Assembly: GCA_963763325.1 (NCBI GenBank)
Contig: CAVXOL010000005.1
Span: 70,638-134,637, forward strand
Reading direction: 5' to 3'
Source: JBBECJ01 sp963763325
GTDB taxonomy: Bacteria > Chloroflexota > Chloroflexia > Thermomicrobiales > CFX8
Length of the DNA: 64,000 bases
Positions 46,729-56,945 of this stretch are shown piece after piece (positions within the stretch are counted from its first letter, which is position 1; each line of letters opens with the position of its first letter). Both the position numbers and the translations under genes were made by a program. The notes beneath the pieces were generated by a model that saw only the letters and a program-made list of their open reading frames with translations, did no database searches and was not told the DNA's origin.

Positions 46729-49716
46729 TTACTCATAGCGCAGCGCCTCCGCGATCGGCACCCGCGCTGCCCGGCGCGCCGGGACATACGACATCAACAG
46801 CGAGGCGACGAACGCGATCAGAATGAACGCGATGACATCCATCCACGGGATGATGAAGGTGTTCCCGCTGGCGCCGAGAAAGTAGTCACTCGTCGTCAGG
46901 TTGCGGGCCAGGATCAGCCCGAGGACGGTGCCGGACAGCACGCCGAGCAATGTGATCATGCTCGACTCGATCATGAAGCTGGCGGCAACCATCGACCGCT
47001 GGTAACCAATGGCTCGCAGCATCCCGATCTGCTGGCGCCGCTCGACGACCGAGCGGAACGCGATCACGCCGAGCGCCGCAATACCGACGATCAGGCCAAG
47101 CCCCATGAAACCTTCGAACAGCCGCAGGAAGCCGCGTGACTGGCTCATCGCGTCGTCCACGATCTCGCGAATCGACTGCGCCTGGACCCCGTAGACGATC
47201 AACGACGATTCAATCGAGTCGGCCATCGCTTCGGCATCCGCTCCCGGCTGCAGGCGCACGACATAGCTGATCGTGTCCGGCAGCGAGAAGACGCTGTCAA
47301 AGGTGGGACGCCCGACGAAGAGGCCATTGAGCGTAAACACGTTGGCGTGGATGATGCCGACGACCGTGACAACGCGTGTTCGGCCGCTGGCTGGATCACC
47401 GATCTCGACTGGCGTCGGCGTCATCGTTTCGTCGTCCTGCTGAACGCCCTCCAGCGCGAACGGTGGAGCGTCGAATTCCAGGCCGGAGGTCGCCAGCGCG
47501 AAGGCGTCGATGACCGCGAGATCCGGGTTCTGACGCATGGCTTCCCAGACCTCGGCATCGCTCGCGTACCCGGTCGCGCGCGTCTGCAATGGGATGTCGC
47601 TCTCGAGCATGAAGTCGGTGTCCATGCCGTTGACCGTGTAGCTGCCCCAGTCAGTCGCACCGGCCATCCGCACCTGCGTGTTGTAGACCGGCATCGTCTC
47701 GAGGCTGGCAGTCGCCTCGACCTGACTGGCATCGACACCGTTGTCGGCGAGCGTTTGGCGGAAGTCAGCGATCGGGTTGGTCGGCGATTGAACAGCAACC
47801 ACATCCCACCCGCCACCGGCTTCCTCACCCGACAGGCGCGCGACGATGTTCTGGTTGATCGCTGCCATCATGACGAGCGAGAAGACGACCAGGCTGAACA
47901 TCGCGATCGTCATCCCGGTTCGGCTCTTGTTCGACAGCGGATAGGCCACGGCGGTCTTGACCGCCGGCAGCCAACGGCTGAATGCTTTCCCCAGCATACC
48001 GACCAGGCCGGTGATCGTCTCCGCGTTCCAGAGGATGAGCAGGGTCGCCGACGCGACCAGAGCGATGCCGGAAACGAAGAACATCTCGATACCGCCGCTC
48101 ATATCGGGCAGGAACCTGGCCGTCACGGTGTCGGGCAACAGCCAGAACACGAGCACGAACAGCGAGGCCAGCGAGTAGAGTGGCCGGGCCGGAACGCCAA
48201 AGTGGCGCAGCAGCACTGCCAGGCTGAATGGGATGAGCGTGACCCCGGCATAGAACGGGAACGACTGGAGGGACTCGTAGCCCGCCCACGTGAGGAGCAC
48301 ACCGACCACGACACCGGCGATGCCGAAGTACAGCCAACGCCGCGTCGCACGCGCTTTGCGCGGCTCCGGGATGTCGCGAATGGCCTGGACGATGTTGAGC
48401 CTGGAAACGCGCCAGGAGGAGAAGAGAATCGTCACAAACGTCACGACGACGCCGAGCGTATAGGAGATCACCAGGCTCGACCAGCTGGCCGCCGGTTCGA
48501 TGTCGATGAAGTCGGCGAACATCCGCGCCAGCATGCCGGCCATCAGGAAGGCGACGCCGACGCCGAGCGCGGCACCGATGAGCGCCGAGACGAGGTCGTA
48601 GGCGATTCCCTCCGTCAGGAACATCTGAGTCAACTGGCGACGCTTCATCCCAACCGCGCGCGCCATGCCCATCTCCGGCTTGCGTTCGGCGGCCAGCATG
48701 ACGAAGATCAGGAAGATCAGCAGCACGCCGACCGCGATCGAGAACAGCCCGAAGACGAGGAACATGCTCGTGAACACGTTCCCGGCCGTCTCCGCATCCT
48801 TGAGGTTCGTCTGCTTGAGTGGCTCCGCTCGGTACGGTGTCCCAGCCAGTGCGCTGTCGACGGCCGCGACGACCTGGTCGGTCAACTGAACGCCATCTTC
48901 GACACCACCCCGGTTGGAAATCGCGATCAGGCTGATGGTGTCCGGCCGATCGAGCAACGCCTGAGCGCGCGCCAGCGAGATGGCGAATCCTCCGACAGTA
49001 CCGGGATCGTACATCCCGTTCAGCGGTGAATCGATGGCAATGGCCGTCACCGTCAACTGGGTCGGCTGATTGCCCACATAGACCTGCAGTGTGTCGCCGA
49101 CGGCAGCATCCAGCTCGTCGGCCGCCGTCTCGCCCAGTACGATCCCGTCGCTGGGAACCGCCGCCAGGTCAATCGGCTCACCGTCTGATGTCTGAAGTCC
49201 GCCAAACGGTCCGATCTTCGACGGATCGCCACCAGTCAACACGAGTGACGGCTCACTGAGACCCGTACGCTGGTTGATGACCGGGACAGACTCCGTGATC
49301 ACTGGCATGATGCCATCGATGTCCGGGTTGCCTGCGAGGTCGTCGGCCAGATCGGTGGCGACCTGTTCGGGGATCTGCGCGCCGACGAGCGAACCTGTCG
49401 TTCCCGCCTCGTCGTCGCCCGCTGAGACGACGACGATCTCGTCGACCGGGCCGAGCAGATCGAGCACCTGTGCCTCAATACTGTGATCGAGGGTGTCGCC
49501 AGTCGTGAACGCTGCCGAGATGATGAGCGTCGAGAGCATCAGCCCGATCAGGATCAGAATCGTCTGCGACGGTCGACGCAGCACATTGCGGAATCCCAGC
49601 CGAAAGACGACACGATGCCGGAACGCGATCCAGGCACCGGACGCCAGGCAGAGCACGAAGAGACCGATCAGGACGACCATGATGCTGGTTGTGGGGACGC
49701 CGAATATCTCCTGCAT
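46729..49716 (-). CDS. FtsX/MacB-type ABC transporter permease, two FtsX modules
   Basis: A 995-residue inner-membrane protein. It has an N-terminal membrane helix (SIMVVLIGLFVLCLASGAWI), then a long extracytoplasmic MacB-like domain, then an FtsX module with three helices (about 300-430), a middle set of helices (ALVASATLLILWNAETITG region), a second extracytoplasmic domain with DFRQTLADNGVDAS and GYASDAEVWEAMRQ, and a second FtsX module ending ADYVPARRAARVPIAEALRY-like (MSYVPARRAARVPIAEALRY). MacB/LolCE-type systems export or move lipoproteins, peptides or antibiotics mechanically. The ATPase gene is 41 bases upstream on the same strand. AGAGGA precedes ATG 49716. Confidence 0.9.
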   Translation of the reverse strand: MQEIFGVPTTSIMVVLIGLFVLCLASGAWIAFRHRVVFRLGFRNVLRRPSQTILILIGLMLSTLIISAAFTTGDTLDHSIEAQVLDLLGPVDEIVVVSAGDDEAGTTGSLVGAQIPEQVATDLADDLAGNPDIDGIMPVITESVPVINQRTGLSEPSLVLTGGDPSKIGPFGGLQTSDGEPIDLAAVPSDGIVLGETAADELDAAVGDTLQVYVGNQPTQLTVTAIAIDSPLNGMYDPGTVGGFAISLARAQALLDRPDTISLIAISNRGGVEDGVQLTDQVVAAVDSALAGTPYRAEPLKQTNLKDAETAGNVFTSMFLVFGLFSIAVGVLLIFLIFVMLAAERKPEMGMARAVGMKRRQLTQMFLTEGIAYDLVSALIGAALGVGVAFLMAGMLARMFADFIDIEPAASWSSLVISYTLGVVVTFVTILFSSWRVSRLNIVQAIRDIPEPRKARATRRWLYFGIAGVVVGVLLTWAGYESLQSFPFYAGVTLIPFSLAVLLRHFGVPARPLYSLASLFVLVFWLLPDTVTARFLPDMSGGIEMFFVSGIALVASATLLILWNAETITGLVGMLGKAFSRWLPAVKTAVAYPLSNKSRTGMTIAMFSLVVFSLVMMAAINQNIVARLSGEEAGGGWDVVAVQSPTNPIADFRQTLADNGVDASQVEATASLETMPVYNTQVRMAGATDWGSYTVNGMDTDFMLESDIPLQTRATGYASDAEVWEAMRQNPDLAVIDAFALATSGLEFDAPPFALEGVQQDDETMTPTPVEIGDPASGRTRVVTVVGIIHANVFTLNGLFVGRPTFDSVFSLPDTISYVVRLQPGADAEAMADSIESSLIVYGVQAQSIREIVDDAMSQSRGFLRLFEGFMGLGLIVGIAALGVIAFRSVVERRQQIGMLRAIGYQRSMVAASFMIESSMITLLGVLSGTVLGLILARNLTTSDYFLGASGNTFIIPWMDVIAFILIAFVASLLMSYVPARRAARVPIAEALRYE

Positions 49717-49757
49717 GGTGGAGTCCTCTCAATTGGAACCACCGGCACGCGTTGCTG

Positions 49758-50498
49758 TCAGGGCACGATCTGACCGTCGCGCATGCGAATGATGTGATCG
49801 CACATGTCCCCGACCCGAGGGTCGTGTGTGACGAGGACGAACGTCTGCTGGTTGCGCTGGTTGAGCTCGCGCATGAGCCCCATGATCTCGTCGGCGTTCT
49901 GGCTGTCCAGATCACCGGTAGGTTCATCGCCCCAGACGATCGCAGGCTCGTTGACGAGTGCCCGTGCAATCGTCACTCGCTGCCGCTGGCCGCCGGAGAG
50001 TTCGGCCGGTCGATGGTTCGCCCACTCCGTCAGCCCCACCTGATCGAGGACCGCGAGCGCACGGCTGCGTGCCACCTTCGGCTTGACACCCGAGACGAGC
50101 AGTGGCAACTCGACGTTTTCCACCGCCGAGAGAACCGGCAACAGGTTGTAGAACTGGAAGATGAAGCCCATCTCGCTGGCGCGGAACTCAGTCCGGGCGT
50201 TGTCGGAAAGATCGGCCAGGTTCGCACCCGCGATCAGAATCTCTCCGCTGTCGATCGTGTCCAGTCCCGAAAGGCAGTTGAGCAGCGTCGTCTTGCCACA
50301 GCCGGATGGCCCCATGATGGCGACCATTTCCCCGCGTCTGAGCGCCAGTTCAACGCCGCGCAGCGCCTGCACTTTCTGAGATCCGGTATCGTACGTCTTA
50401 ACGATCTGCCGAGCTTCGATGATCAGATCATCACCAGTTGGAGCATCAGTACCGTCGGGCGAAACAGGCTGGGTGCGGTTCAGGACGTTCGCGATCAT
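49758..50498 (-). CDS. ABC transporter ATP-binding protein, LolD/MacB type
   Basis: A 246-residue ATPase that energises the adjacent FtsX-type permease. Walker A is MVAIMGPSGCGKTTLLNCLS, the Q-loop is MGFIFQFYNLLPVLSAVENV, the ABC signature is ELSGGQRQRVTIARALVNEP, Walker B is AIVWGDEPTGDLD and the H-loop is FVLVTHDPRV. ATG 50498 has GAGGTG upstream; upstream in-frame residues look non-coding. The pair is transcribed together on the minus strand. No membrane-fusion protein gene is adjacent. Confidence 0.93.
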   Translation of the reverse strand: MIANVLNRTQPVSPDGTDAPTGDDLIIEARQIVKTYDTGSQKVQALRGVELALRRGEMVAIMGPSGCGKTTLLNCLSGLDTIDSGEILIAGANLADLSDNARTEFRASEMGFIFQFYNLLPVLSAVENVELPLLVSGVKPKVARSRALAVLDQVGLTEWANHRPAELSGGQRQRVTIARALVNEPAIVWGDEPTGDLDSQNADEIMGLMRELNQRNQQTFVLVTHDPRVGDMCDHIIRMRDGQIVP

Positions 50499-50748
50499 CA
50501 AGCACCTCGCTTCCTCAAGATGGATCGAGTGCCCTTCGCGACGGGCACGGAATGCACATCTTGAGCGTAGAACGGATGCCGTGACATGCGGACAACAGGA
50601 ACCGCCTGACTGTCGCAATCCTGTGACACTTCACTGGAATACACAGGGGAAGAGCAGGCGCTAGCGGCCTACGCAGCGTCGTGCTTCACCGACTGGCCTG
50701 ATGAGTGGATGCGACGACGCGCCATCCCTGCGGCGGTTGTGAACCGCT

Positions 50749-51586
50749 CTAGTCGGGATAGTGCTCGTACCAGTCCTTGCGGGCGCGGAAGTCGTCGGGG
50801 TAGAGCGTGACTTTCTCAGGCGCGAACGCGAAGTCGTCGCCCTCCCGCTCCAGTGTCTCAACGATTGTCGCGCCATCGAGCCGGTAGCCGTTGATCCGCG
50901 CCGGCGGCTGGGATGCCAGCCAGACCCAGGCCTTGCCAAGCTCGACCGGATCGGCCCAGGTTGCGCGCATCGTCGTCCGGCGCCTGCTCGTACTCGGCCC
51001 ACGTCATCCGCGTCGGCTTGATCGTCGCGCCCGGTCCGATCGTGTTGATCGCGATGTTGTGATCGACGGACTCCAGCGAGAGCGCCTTCACGAACCCCTC
51101 GACGCCATGCTTGATCGTGCAGTAGGCGATCTCCTCCTTGAAGCCACGGAAGCTCGACCCGCTGGCAATGCCGATGATGTGACCACCTCCCTGCGCCTTC
51201 ATCTGATCCCAGACAGCGCGCGTGCAGTTGAATATCCCACCCAGACCGACGTTCAGTTGTCGAGACCATTCCTCCGGCGACGTCGCGTCGAACGTGATCA
51301 GCGGCATGTAGATCGCATTGTGGACGACGGCATCGACCCGTCCCCAACGGCCGACGATCTCCGCCACGATCGCTTCACAGGCGGCCAGATCGGCCACGTC
51401 GGAGCGACTCGTCATGAACTCAGCGCTGTCGGCCGCCAGATCGCGAGCACATCGCGCCAGTTCGTCGTCACTGATGTCGGTCGCGCAGACCTTCCAGCCC
51501 GCGATCCCGAACGCCCGTGCGATACCCCAGCCCAGGCCACGCGCCGCACCTGTTACCAGCACGACCCGACCATTCGATCCAACCAT
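50749..51586 (-). CDS. SDR family oxidoreductase (one frameshift)
   Basis: About 278 residues. NAD(P) motif RVVLVTGAARGLGWGIARAF, then VDAVVHNAIYMP (NNA-like), GHIIGIASGSSFRG (Ser) and active site IAYCTIKHGVEGF with YxxxK intact. After a frame change near 50968 (an extra base in GACGACGATG) the C terminus reads MRATWADPVELGKAWVWLAS, INGYRLDGATIVETL, and a long tail to KDWYEHYPD. ATG 51586 is preferred, with GAAGGG 8 bases upstream. It is divergent from the Gfo/Idh/MocA gene at 51798, with about 210 bases between them that presumably hold both promoters. Confidence 0.83.
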
Positions 51587-51797
51587 CACCTGCACCCTTC
51601 GTCATCACGGCGTTCGCGATAGGTACATCACAGACATGCAGTGTTGCGCGTTTCATGCAGCATCGAGGTCACGCTTGCTACAGCCTCGGCGCAATCGTGA
51701 ACAAACTACAGACAGGAGCACGCCGGCAGCATACTATGTGCTGCACCTGATTACGGAACATCAGCGCCTGGAGTATGGTGCATAACAGGAGGATTGC

Positions 51798-52921
51798 ATG
51801 GCTATCAACGAGAAGCTTCGAGTAGCCGTCCTCGGTGCCGGCAGGTGGGCGGAGATGGCGCACATCCCCGGCTGGCTACGCGACCCGCGCTGCGAGGTCG
51901 TCGTCATCTGCGATCCGGTCGGCGATCGTGCCCGCGATTACGCGACCCAGTTCGGGATCGCCGAGCATTCGACTGACTGGCAGGCCGTCCTCGCGCGTAA
52001 CTGACATCGATGTCGTCGATGTCGTGACATCGAACGAGATGCACTTCGAGCTGTCCTGGGCCGCGCTCGAATCCGGGCAAGCACGTGCTCTGCGAGAAAC
52101 CGGTCCACCGCGACTACCGGCAGACGCGCGCGGCGGCGGCGCTGGCACGCGAGAAGGGGCTCAAGACGAAGCTTGGCTTTACCTTCCGCTACAGCCCCGG
52201 CGTGCGCTATGCATGGTCCCTGATCCAGGAGGGGTTCGTCGGCACCCCGTTCATCTACAACGGCTACGAGCAGAACTCGCAATGGCTCGATCCCCAATCT
52301 CCCCTCCGCCAGGTCGCTCCGGAAGGCGATCAGTCGGTGATCCGGACCAGCTCGCTGGAGGGCTACGGCGCTCCGGTCATCGACATCGGCCACTGGTGGG
52401 TCGGAGCCGACTACTCGAGCGTCGTTGGAACGATGCGCAACTTCATCCCCGAGCGCATCATCCGTGACACCGGCCAAATGACGCGCGTCAACATCGATGA
52501 CGGCGACATTTACCTCCACGAGTACACCAACGGCGCGATCGGGTTCGTCCAGAGCAGTTATGTCACGATTGGCAACTACCCCGGCATCGAGGTTCGGCTC
52601 TATGGCGAAAAGGGCGCGATCATCTGTCGATTGGTCGAGGAATACGGCGTCGCCGAGACGATCAAGATCGCGACCCCGGATGAGGTCGAGTTCCGTGAGT
52701 TGGAGATTCCCGAGCGGTTCTACCCGGTCGGTGGCCACGCCCGCGAGTCGTGGAGGACACTCTTCTACGCCAACCTGATCAACGATTTCCTCGACGAAAT
52801 CATCGAGGGCGGCGACCGCAACCAGGGCAACTTCGACGACGGAGCCTGGGTTCAGGAAGCGATCAACGCCGTCGAGCTCTCGTTCCACGAACGCCGCTGG
52901 GTCGATCTGCCGCTGGAGTGA
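51798..52921 (+). CDS. Gfo/Idh/MocA family oxidoreductase (two frameshifts)
   Basis: About 374 residues read in three frames. Rossmann motif RVAVLGAGRWAEMAHIPGWL, a change near 52003 to DIDVVDVVTSNEMHFELSWA, and another near 52079 (extra G in GGGCAAG) to KHVLCEKPVHRDYRQTRA with the EKP motif. The C-terminal domain is intact: GFTFRYSPGVRYAWSLIQEG, DIGHWWVGADYSSVVG (substrate-side Asp/His), SWRTLFYANLINDFL. AGGAGGATTGC precedes ATG 51798. Both shifts are single-base and within otherwise strong homology. A 40-bp palindrome follows the gene. Confidence 0.87.
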
Positions 52922-52939
52922 CATCGAATCCCGTCCCAC

Positions 52940-52979
52940 CACTCCCCGCGTAGGGGCGATCGCCCCTACGCGGGGAGTG
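52940..52979. terminator. Perfect 40-bp palindrome
   Basis: Bases 52940-52959 and 52960-52979 are exact reverse complements around the centre CGATCG, including the core GTAGGGGCGATCGCCCCTAC. It starts 18 bases after the Gfo/Idh/MocA stop. It could form a strong RNA hairpin, but has no T-run; similar GTAGGGGCGA palindromes are dispersed repeats in some bacterial groups. Confidence 0.6.
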
Positions 52980-53108
52980 CGTTGCACGCCTCAGATTGAT
53001 GTTCCTATTGCACCACCGTCAAGCGATCGTGTCGTCCCGACTGGTCTCCCAGGCGACCGTCGACTATCCTCCACAACGTGCATGGATCGTCTCCGCTCAC
53101 CGTCCACA

Positions 53109-55179
53109 ATGCCTGAGAAGCTCCGGTCGATCGCCGGCAGCCAGTCGACGCTGCTCGTCGTGCTCGCCACTGGTCTGGTTGCAGCACTGGCGCGGCTGCT
53201 CTGGCTTGGCAGTTCGCCGCCGGGCTTCTCGCTGGCCGAAGCGCGAGCGGCACTTGCCGCTCGCGACCTCTCGGCCGGCGACCTGCTCTTCCCGCAGACT
53301 GGCTCGCTCGACAGTCAGGAGCCGCTCTTCAGCGGCCTGCTCTGGCTGACCAGCTCCCTGATCCGGCTGGGATGTCACCGGCGCACGACTCGCAGCCGCA
53401 CTGCTGGGGATCGTCGCCGCCGTTGCCTGTGCGCTCTGGTACCGGCGCGCGCTCAGCCCGCTGGCGGGGCTGGCAGGCGGTCTGTTGGTCGCCACCAGCT
53501 TTCCGTGGCTCGTCCTGAGCCGCCAGGCACAACCCGCGATCGGCGCCGCTGCGCTGGCCGCGCTCGGCCTCTGGTGCCTGTGGGAAGGGCTCGGACCGCG
53601 AGAGCAGGTGTCGCAACCGAGCCGGAGCTTGCTCAATCGCGGCTGGTGGGTCGTCGCTGCCGGTACCTGCTTCGGACTCGGCATCTCCAGCCATCCTGCA
53701 ATGCTGCCGGCGTTGGTCGTCGCGCCAGCCGCTGGCGCCCTGCTCGCCTGGCGAGCGCAGCACGATCATCTCGACCGGCCCGCGAGTGGCTGGCTGGTTG
53801 CCGGTCTCGCATGCCTGCTACTGCTGGCGACTCCGTCGATGATCGACGGAATCAACGATCCGGACCACCTGCGCCAACGTCTCGAGCAGGACTGGAACGG
53901 CGACGGTCAGGTTGAGCAACTGGCCGATCCGATCACAATCTTAACCGGCTACGGCGAAACGCTGACCGCACTTGTCTGGGACGGCCACGCCGCCCCCACG
54001 CTCGGTACGCCGAATCGGCCCCTGCTCGACCCATTGCTGCTGATCTGGTCCATCGCCGGACTCGTCGTTGTGATCGCGCGGCCACTTGCACCGCTGCACT
54101 GTCTGACACTGATCTGGCTCATCGGATTCGGACTCCCATCGGCACTCCTCGATCCCGGCAATCCTGCCCTGCTGATGCCGCTCACCCCGGTGCTCTTCCT
54201 GTTGCCGCTTATCGGTCTGCGTGCCGGCTGGCAGGTCGCCCAATCGCGCGGTCGAACCGCCACGCGGCTGGCAATCGTGCTGGCAATCGCAACAGTCGCA
54301 GGCAGCATCGTCTGGTCACTCGTGGACTACCGGGGCTGGACCCATGCCGACACGACCTACTTCGCCTTCAACGCCGATTTGCGCGAAGCCCTGGCCGCCG
54401 TCGACCGGCTCGCGCCGGGGTCGATCCCTGTCTATATCGCGACAACGCCAGAGACCGAACCACTACAGGACTATCTGGCCCCAGCAGATTCGGCCCAGGG
54501 ACGAATCCAACGGCCGATCGACAACAAGTCGACACTCATCATCCCAGCCGACGGTATCGGCTACGTCGTGACCACGGCCTCACACCCGCTGCCGGAAGAT
54601 CTGCAACGCCTGCTCGAAGGCCAGCAAGCCGTCGAAACCGGAACGACCCATGCCGGCACCACCGCATGGCAGATCTGGATCAGCGGCCAGGCATCTCGCG
54701 ATCAACTGCCCTGGACACTGCCGGTGCTGGGCTTCCCGGATGGCTTCAACCTGGCCGGCTTCGATATCCGCCCTGACCTCGGCGACATCGCAGACACCGG
54801 TAGACTGCCCGACCCGCCACGTGTCCTGGTGACGCTCGTCTGGGATGCCCCGCGCGGCGCGACTCCGCACATCGCCCGCGTCCGGCTGGTTCCGGCAGAG
54901 AGCGCCATCGGCAATCCTGAGCAGGACGCGACGCTGACCGAGACGTGGCTGACCGTCAGCCCGCCGATCGCAGCCGGGAACCGAGGCCGGGAGCTCGTCA
55001 TCGTCCGGTTGAGCGTGCCGGTGCCCGACAGTCCCGATCTGATCGTCGAGGTCCAGGCCGGCCTGTCGCGCGCCGACGGCACCGCCCTGCCCCCAACCGA
55101 CGCCGGAGCCAGCGCATCCGGAGAATTCGTGCTGCTCAACCGCGTCCAGTACGTCCCCGACAGCGCCACCTCTCCGTAA
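53109..55179 (+). CDS. Large multi-pass membrane protein, GT-C/PMT-like (one frameshift)
   Basis: About 690 residues. The N-terminal 400 residues hold 10 or so membrane helices (LVVLATGLVAALARLLWLG; LAAALLGIVAAVACALWYRR; PLAGLAGGLLVATSFPWLVL; LLLIWSIAGLVVVIA; LVPLTPVLFLLPL-like), with an early periplasmic Glu loop (SPPGFSLAEARAALAARD) where GT-C enzymes place an acidic residue. The last 300 residues are extracytoplasmic. One frame change near 53370. The topology resembles ArnT/PMT glycosyltransferases that use polyprenyl-phosphate sugars; the DxD/DE motif is not clear, so the enzymatic role is unproven. No partner genes are adjacent. Confidence 0.65.
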
Positions 55180-55572
55180 CCAGCCTCGTTCCCACGTGCG
55201 TCACGCTACTGGGATATGTCATGCGCGGTGCGAACCCACGGCTTCCGGCGATCGATCTGCTAACGACGATGATGCAAAAGGCCCCAGCCGTCAGGTCGAG
55301 AACTCGCGTCTGCGTTGCTCCCGGCGCAAGACAATTCTCATCCCGGTGCATCATGGTTCACGCCGATCCATGTCAACGAGCCACAAGCCGTGGACTACGT
55401 CTAAGCGAACGCAAGGAAGTCCATCGTTGTCTGCGATGTCATCGCCCTATCAGTTCGAGAGTTCGCGGCGTCAGCCTGTCGATAACAAGTGTTGCCCAGT
55501 GTACAACGTCCGTTGCATGACGAAGAACGGAGAAACCTGAGCCGGGACACGTCGCTACGTACGTGTTGGAGG
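55180..55572. other. Intergenic region, no gene seen
   Basis: Nearly 400 bases between the membrane protein and the convergent winged-helix-like gene. No reading frame has coding character or a ribosome-binding site. It ends in the strong stem-loop at 55573-55632. Confidence 0.45.
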
Positions 55573-55632
55573 TCTCCAAACGCAAACGCACCCGTCGCAG
55601 GCAGTTGCGACGGGTGCGTTTGCGTTTGGAGA
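55573..55632. terminator. Bidirectional terminator: perfect 27-bp stem, 6-base loop
   Basis: Bases 55573-55599 pair without mismatch with 55606-55632, around the loop GGCAGT. The core is CACCCGTCGCA/TGCGACGGGTG flanked by the AAACGC repeats. It lies 14 bases beyond the stop of the minus-strand gene and downstream of the plus-strand membrane protein, so it can serve both directions. Confidence 0.7.
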
Positions 55633-55645
55633 TGATGCTAGGGAA

Positions 55646-56485
55646 TTAGCGGGGCGGAAGGTAGCCGATCAGGCGCAGAAAGGCCTCGATCCGCTCCAGC
55701 TCCCAGTTACTCATGTCGATCTGGATCGAGATGCCCTGCGGCAGGCCAGGCAAGCTCTGCGCGCCTGCCGCCCCATCCTGAACCAGTCCGGAGTGCACAG
55801 CCCCGTCGCGATACTCGACCGTCGCCGATGCGGGCGACGGGACCGGCGATGCCGACGGCGGCAGCTGCGGCTGCACGGCAGGCGGATCTACCGGCGCTGT
55901 ATCGCGACTTGCCAGTCGACCTGTAGCAGGCTGCGATGCGGATGCATTGCGCTCGATGACGGGGCGCAGCCGGTCGCCGAAGTCCGCGACAAGCTCAAGC
56001 CTGGTCGTCTGGCCGCGGACACCGCGTCGATAGGTTCCGAGACCAGCCTCATCAGCCAGCCGATAGAAGAAGGTACGCGCTTCTTCAACCCGGTTGCGCG
56101 GCTGACCCAGGCGCATATCAACCTGCCAGATATGCTCGACCCATGGCCCATCCAGGACAGCCATCTCAGCCGCCAGCGCACGTTCGAGCGGGAATCGGTA
56201 GGGAGTGTAGCCGAGCATTGCATCGATCATCCGCTCGCGCAGCTGCGCCTGATCGGGAGCATAGGCGAGCGCCTCGCCACGGCCAGTCAGTCGCGTGTCG
56301 CCACCGTCGCTACGCTCGACCAGGCCCAACTGCTCGAGCGCGTTGAGTGTCTCACGCAAGCTCTCGCCGGCGCCGAAGCGCGCTTCGAGCGAACCCCGGT
56401 CAGCCCCCTTACCTTTGCAATAGTCGAGGACATTCGACATCTCCCGCCAGTCGCTGCGATACGGCAATGCAATTTCGATCGCCAT
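55646..56485 (-). CDS. Winged-helix-like protein of unknown function (DUF5343-like)
   Basis: A 279-residue soluble protein. The first 100 residues show a winged-helix-like pattern (NVLDYCKGKGADRGSLEARF, LRETLNALEQLGLVERSDGG, TRLTGRGEALAYAPD), then a helical segment (ERALAAEMAVLDGPWVEHIW), a Pro/Ser-rich linker (PPAVQPQLPPSASPVPSPAS) and a short C-terminal strand-helix element, ISIQIDMSNWELERIEAFLR. That last element resembles the C-terminal module of DUF5343-type proteins, but I cannot confirm it. ATG 56485 has GGGGGTG upstream. It is divergent from the DnaA-N-like protein gene across a 460-base region. Confidence 0.6.
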   Translation of the reverse strand: MAIEIALPYRSDWREMSNVLDYCKGKGADRGSLEARFGAGESLRETLNALEQLGLVERSDGGDTRLTGRGEALAYAPDQAQLRERMIDAMLGYTPYRFPLERALAAEMAVLDGPWVEHIWQVDMRLGQPRNRVEEARTFFYRLADEAGLGTYRRGVRGQTTRLELVADFGDRLRPVIERNASASQPATGRLASRDTAPVDPPAVQPQLPPSASPVPSPASATVEYRDGAVHSGLVQDGAAGAQSLPGLPQGISIQIDMSNWELERIEAFLRLIGYLPPR

Positions 56486-56945
56486 CTCATCACCCCCAGG
56501 GCATGAACCCGTTAATCGCCAAGACAACAACCCGCCGGACCATTCGTCTACCGGGCCACGAGGATGGCCGCCTGCATCCACGCTCGACGGATCCCGACCA
56601 TCCGAAGGTCCGCCCGTTCCCAACCATGAATCGAGGCGGTCCTCTCACCAACCAACCACTCGACATTCGGCACGTGACTGGTCGCATCTATCGTCAAGCA
56701 TAACTCCCACGCGCCTGGGATTCAAGCGTCGATGACCTACGCGTGTATTCTCGGCGTAAAGCCGCCGAAGTTTCGTCGCGTGGCGATTCATCACGTGTGG
56801 AGTTCACAATATTCGCCACGTCCATCGACCGTACGGAATAATCCACGCAATACTACACGCACGTGATCCACTTGAGTTGAGGTGTCACGAGTGTTATTGT
56901 GTAGACTGTGTGCGGGGAGACCTCCGGCAGCGCAGCGAGGTGGCC
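56486..56945. promoter_or_regulatory. 460-base divergent promoter region with CACGTG dyads
   Basis: No gene is seen here. The part closest to the plus-strand gene is AT-richer and repetitive: ATCACGTG at 56790-56797 is the reverse complement of CACGTGAT at 56860-56867, and ATCCAC occurs at 56841 and 56866, loosely like DnaA boxes (TTATCCACA) but not matching them fully. It may hold operators for the divergent pair or a replication-related site. Confidence 0.35.

Noticed and set aside
47347..49029. A 560-codon plus-strand frame inside the FtsX-type permease gene.
   Set aside because: It is antisense to an intact 995-residue membrane protein and has the biased His/Arg/Glu composition of a shadow frame.
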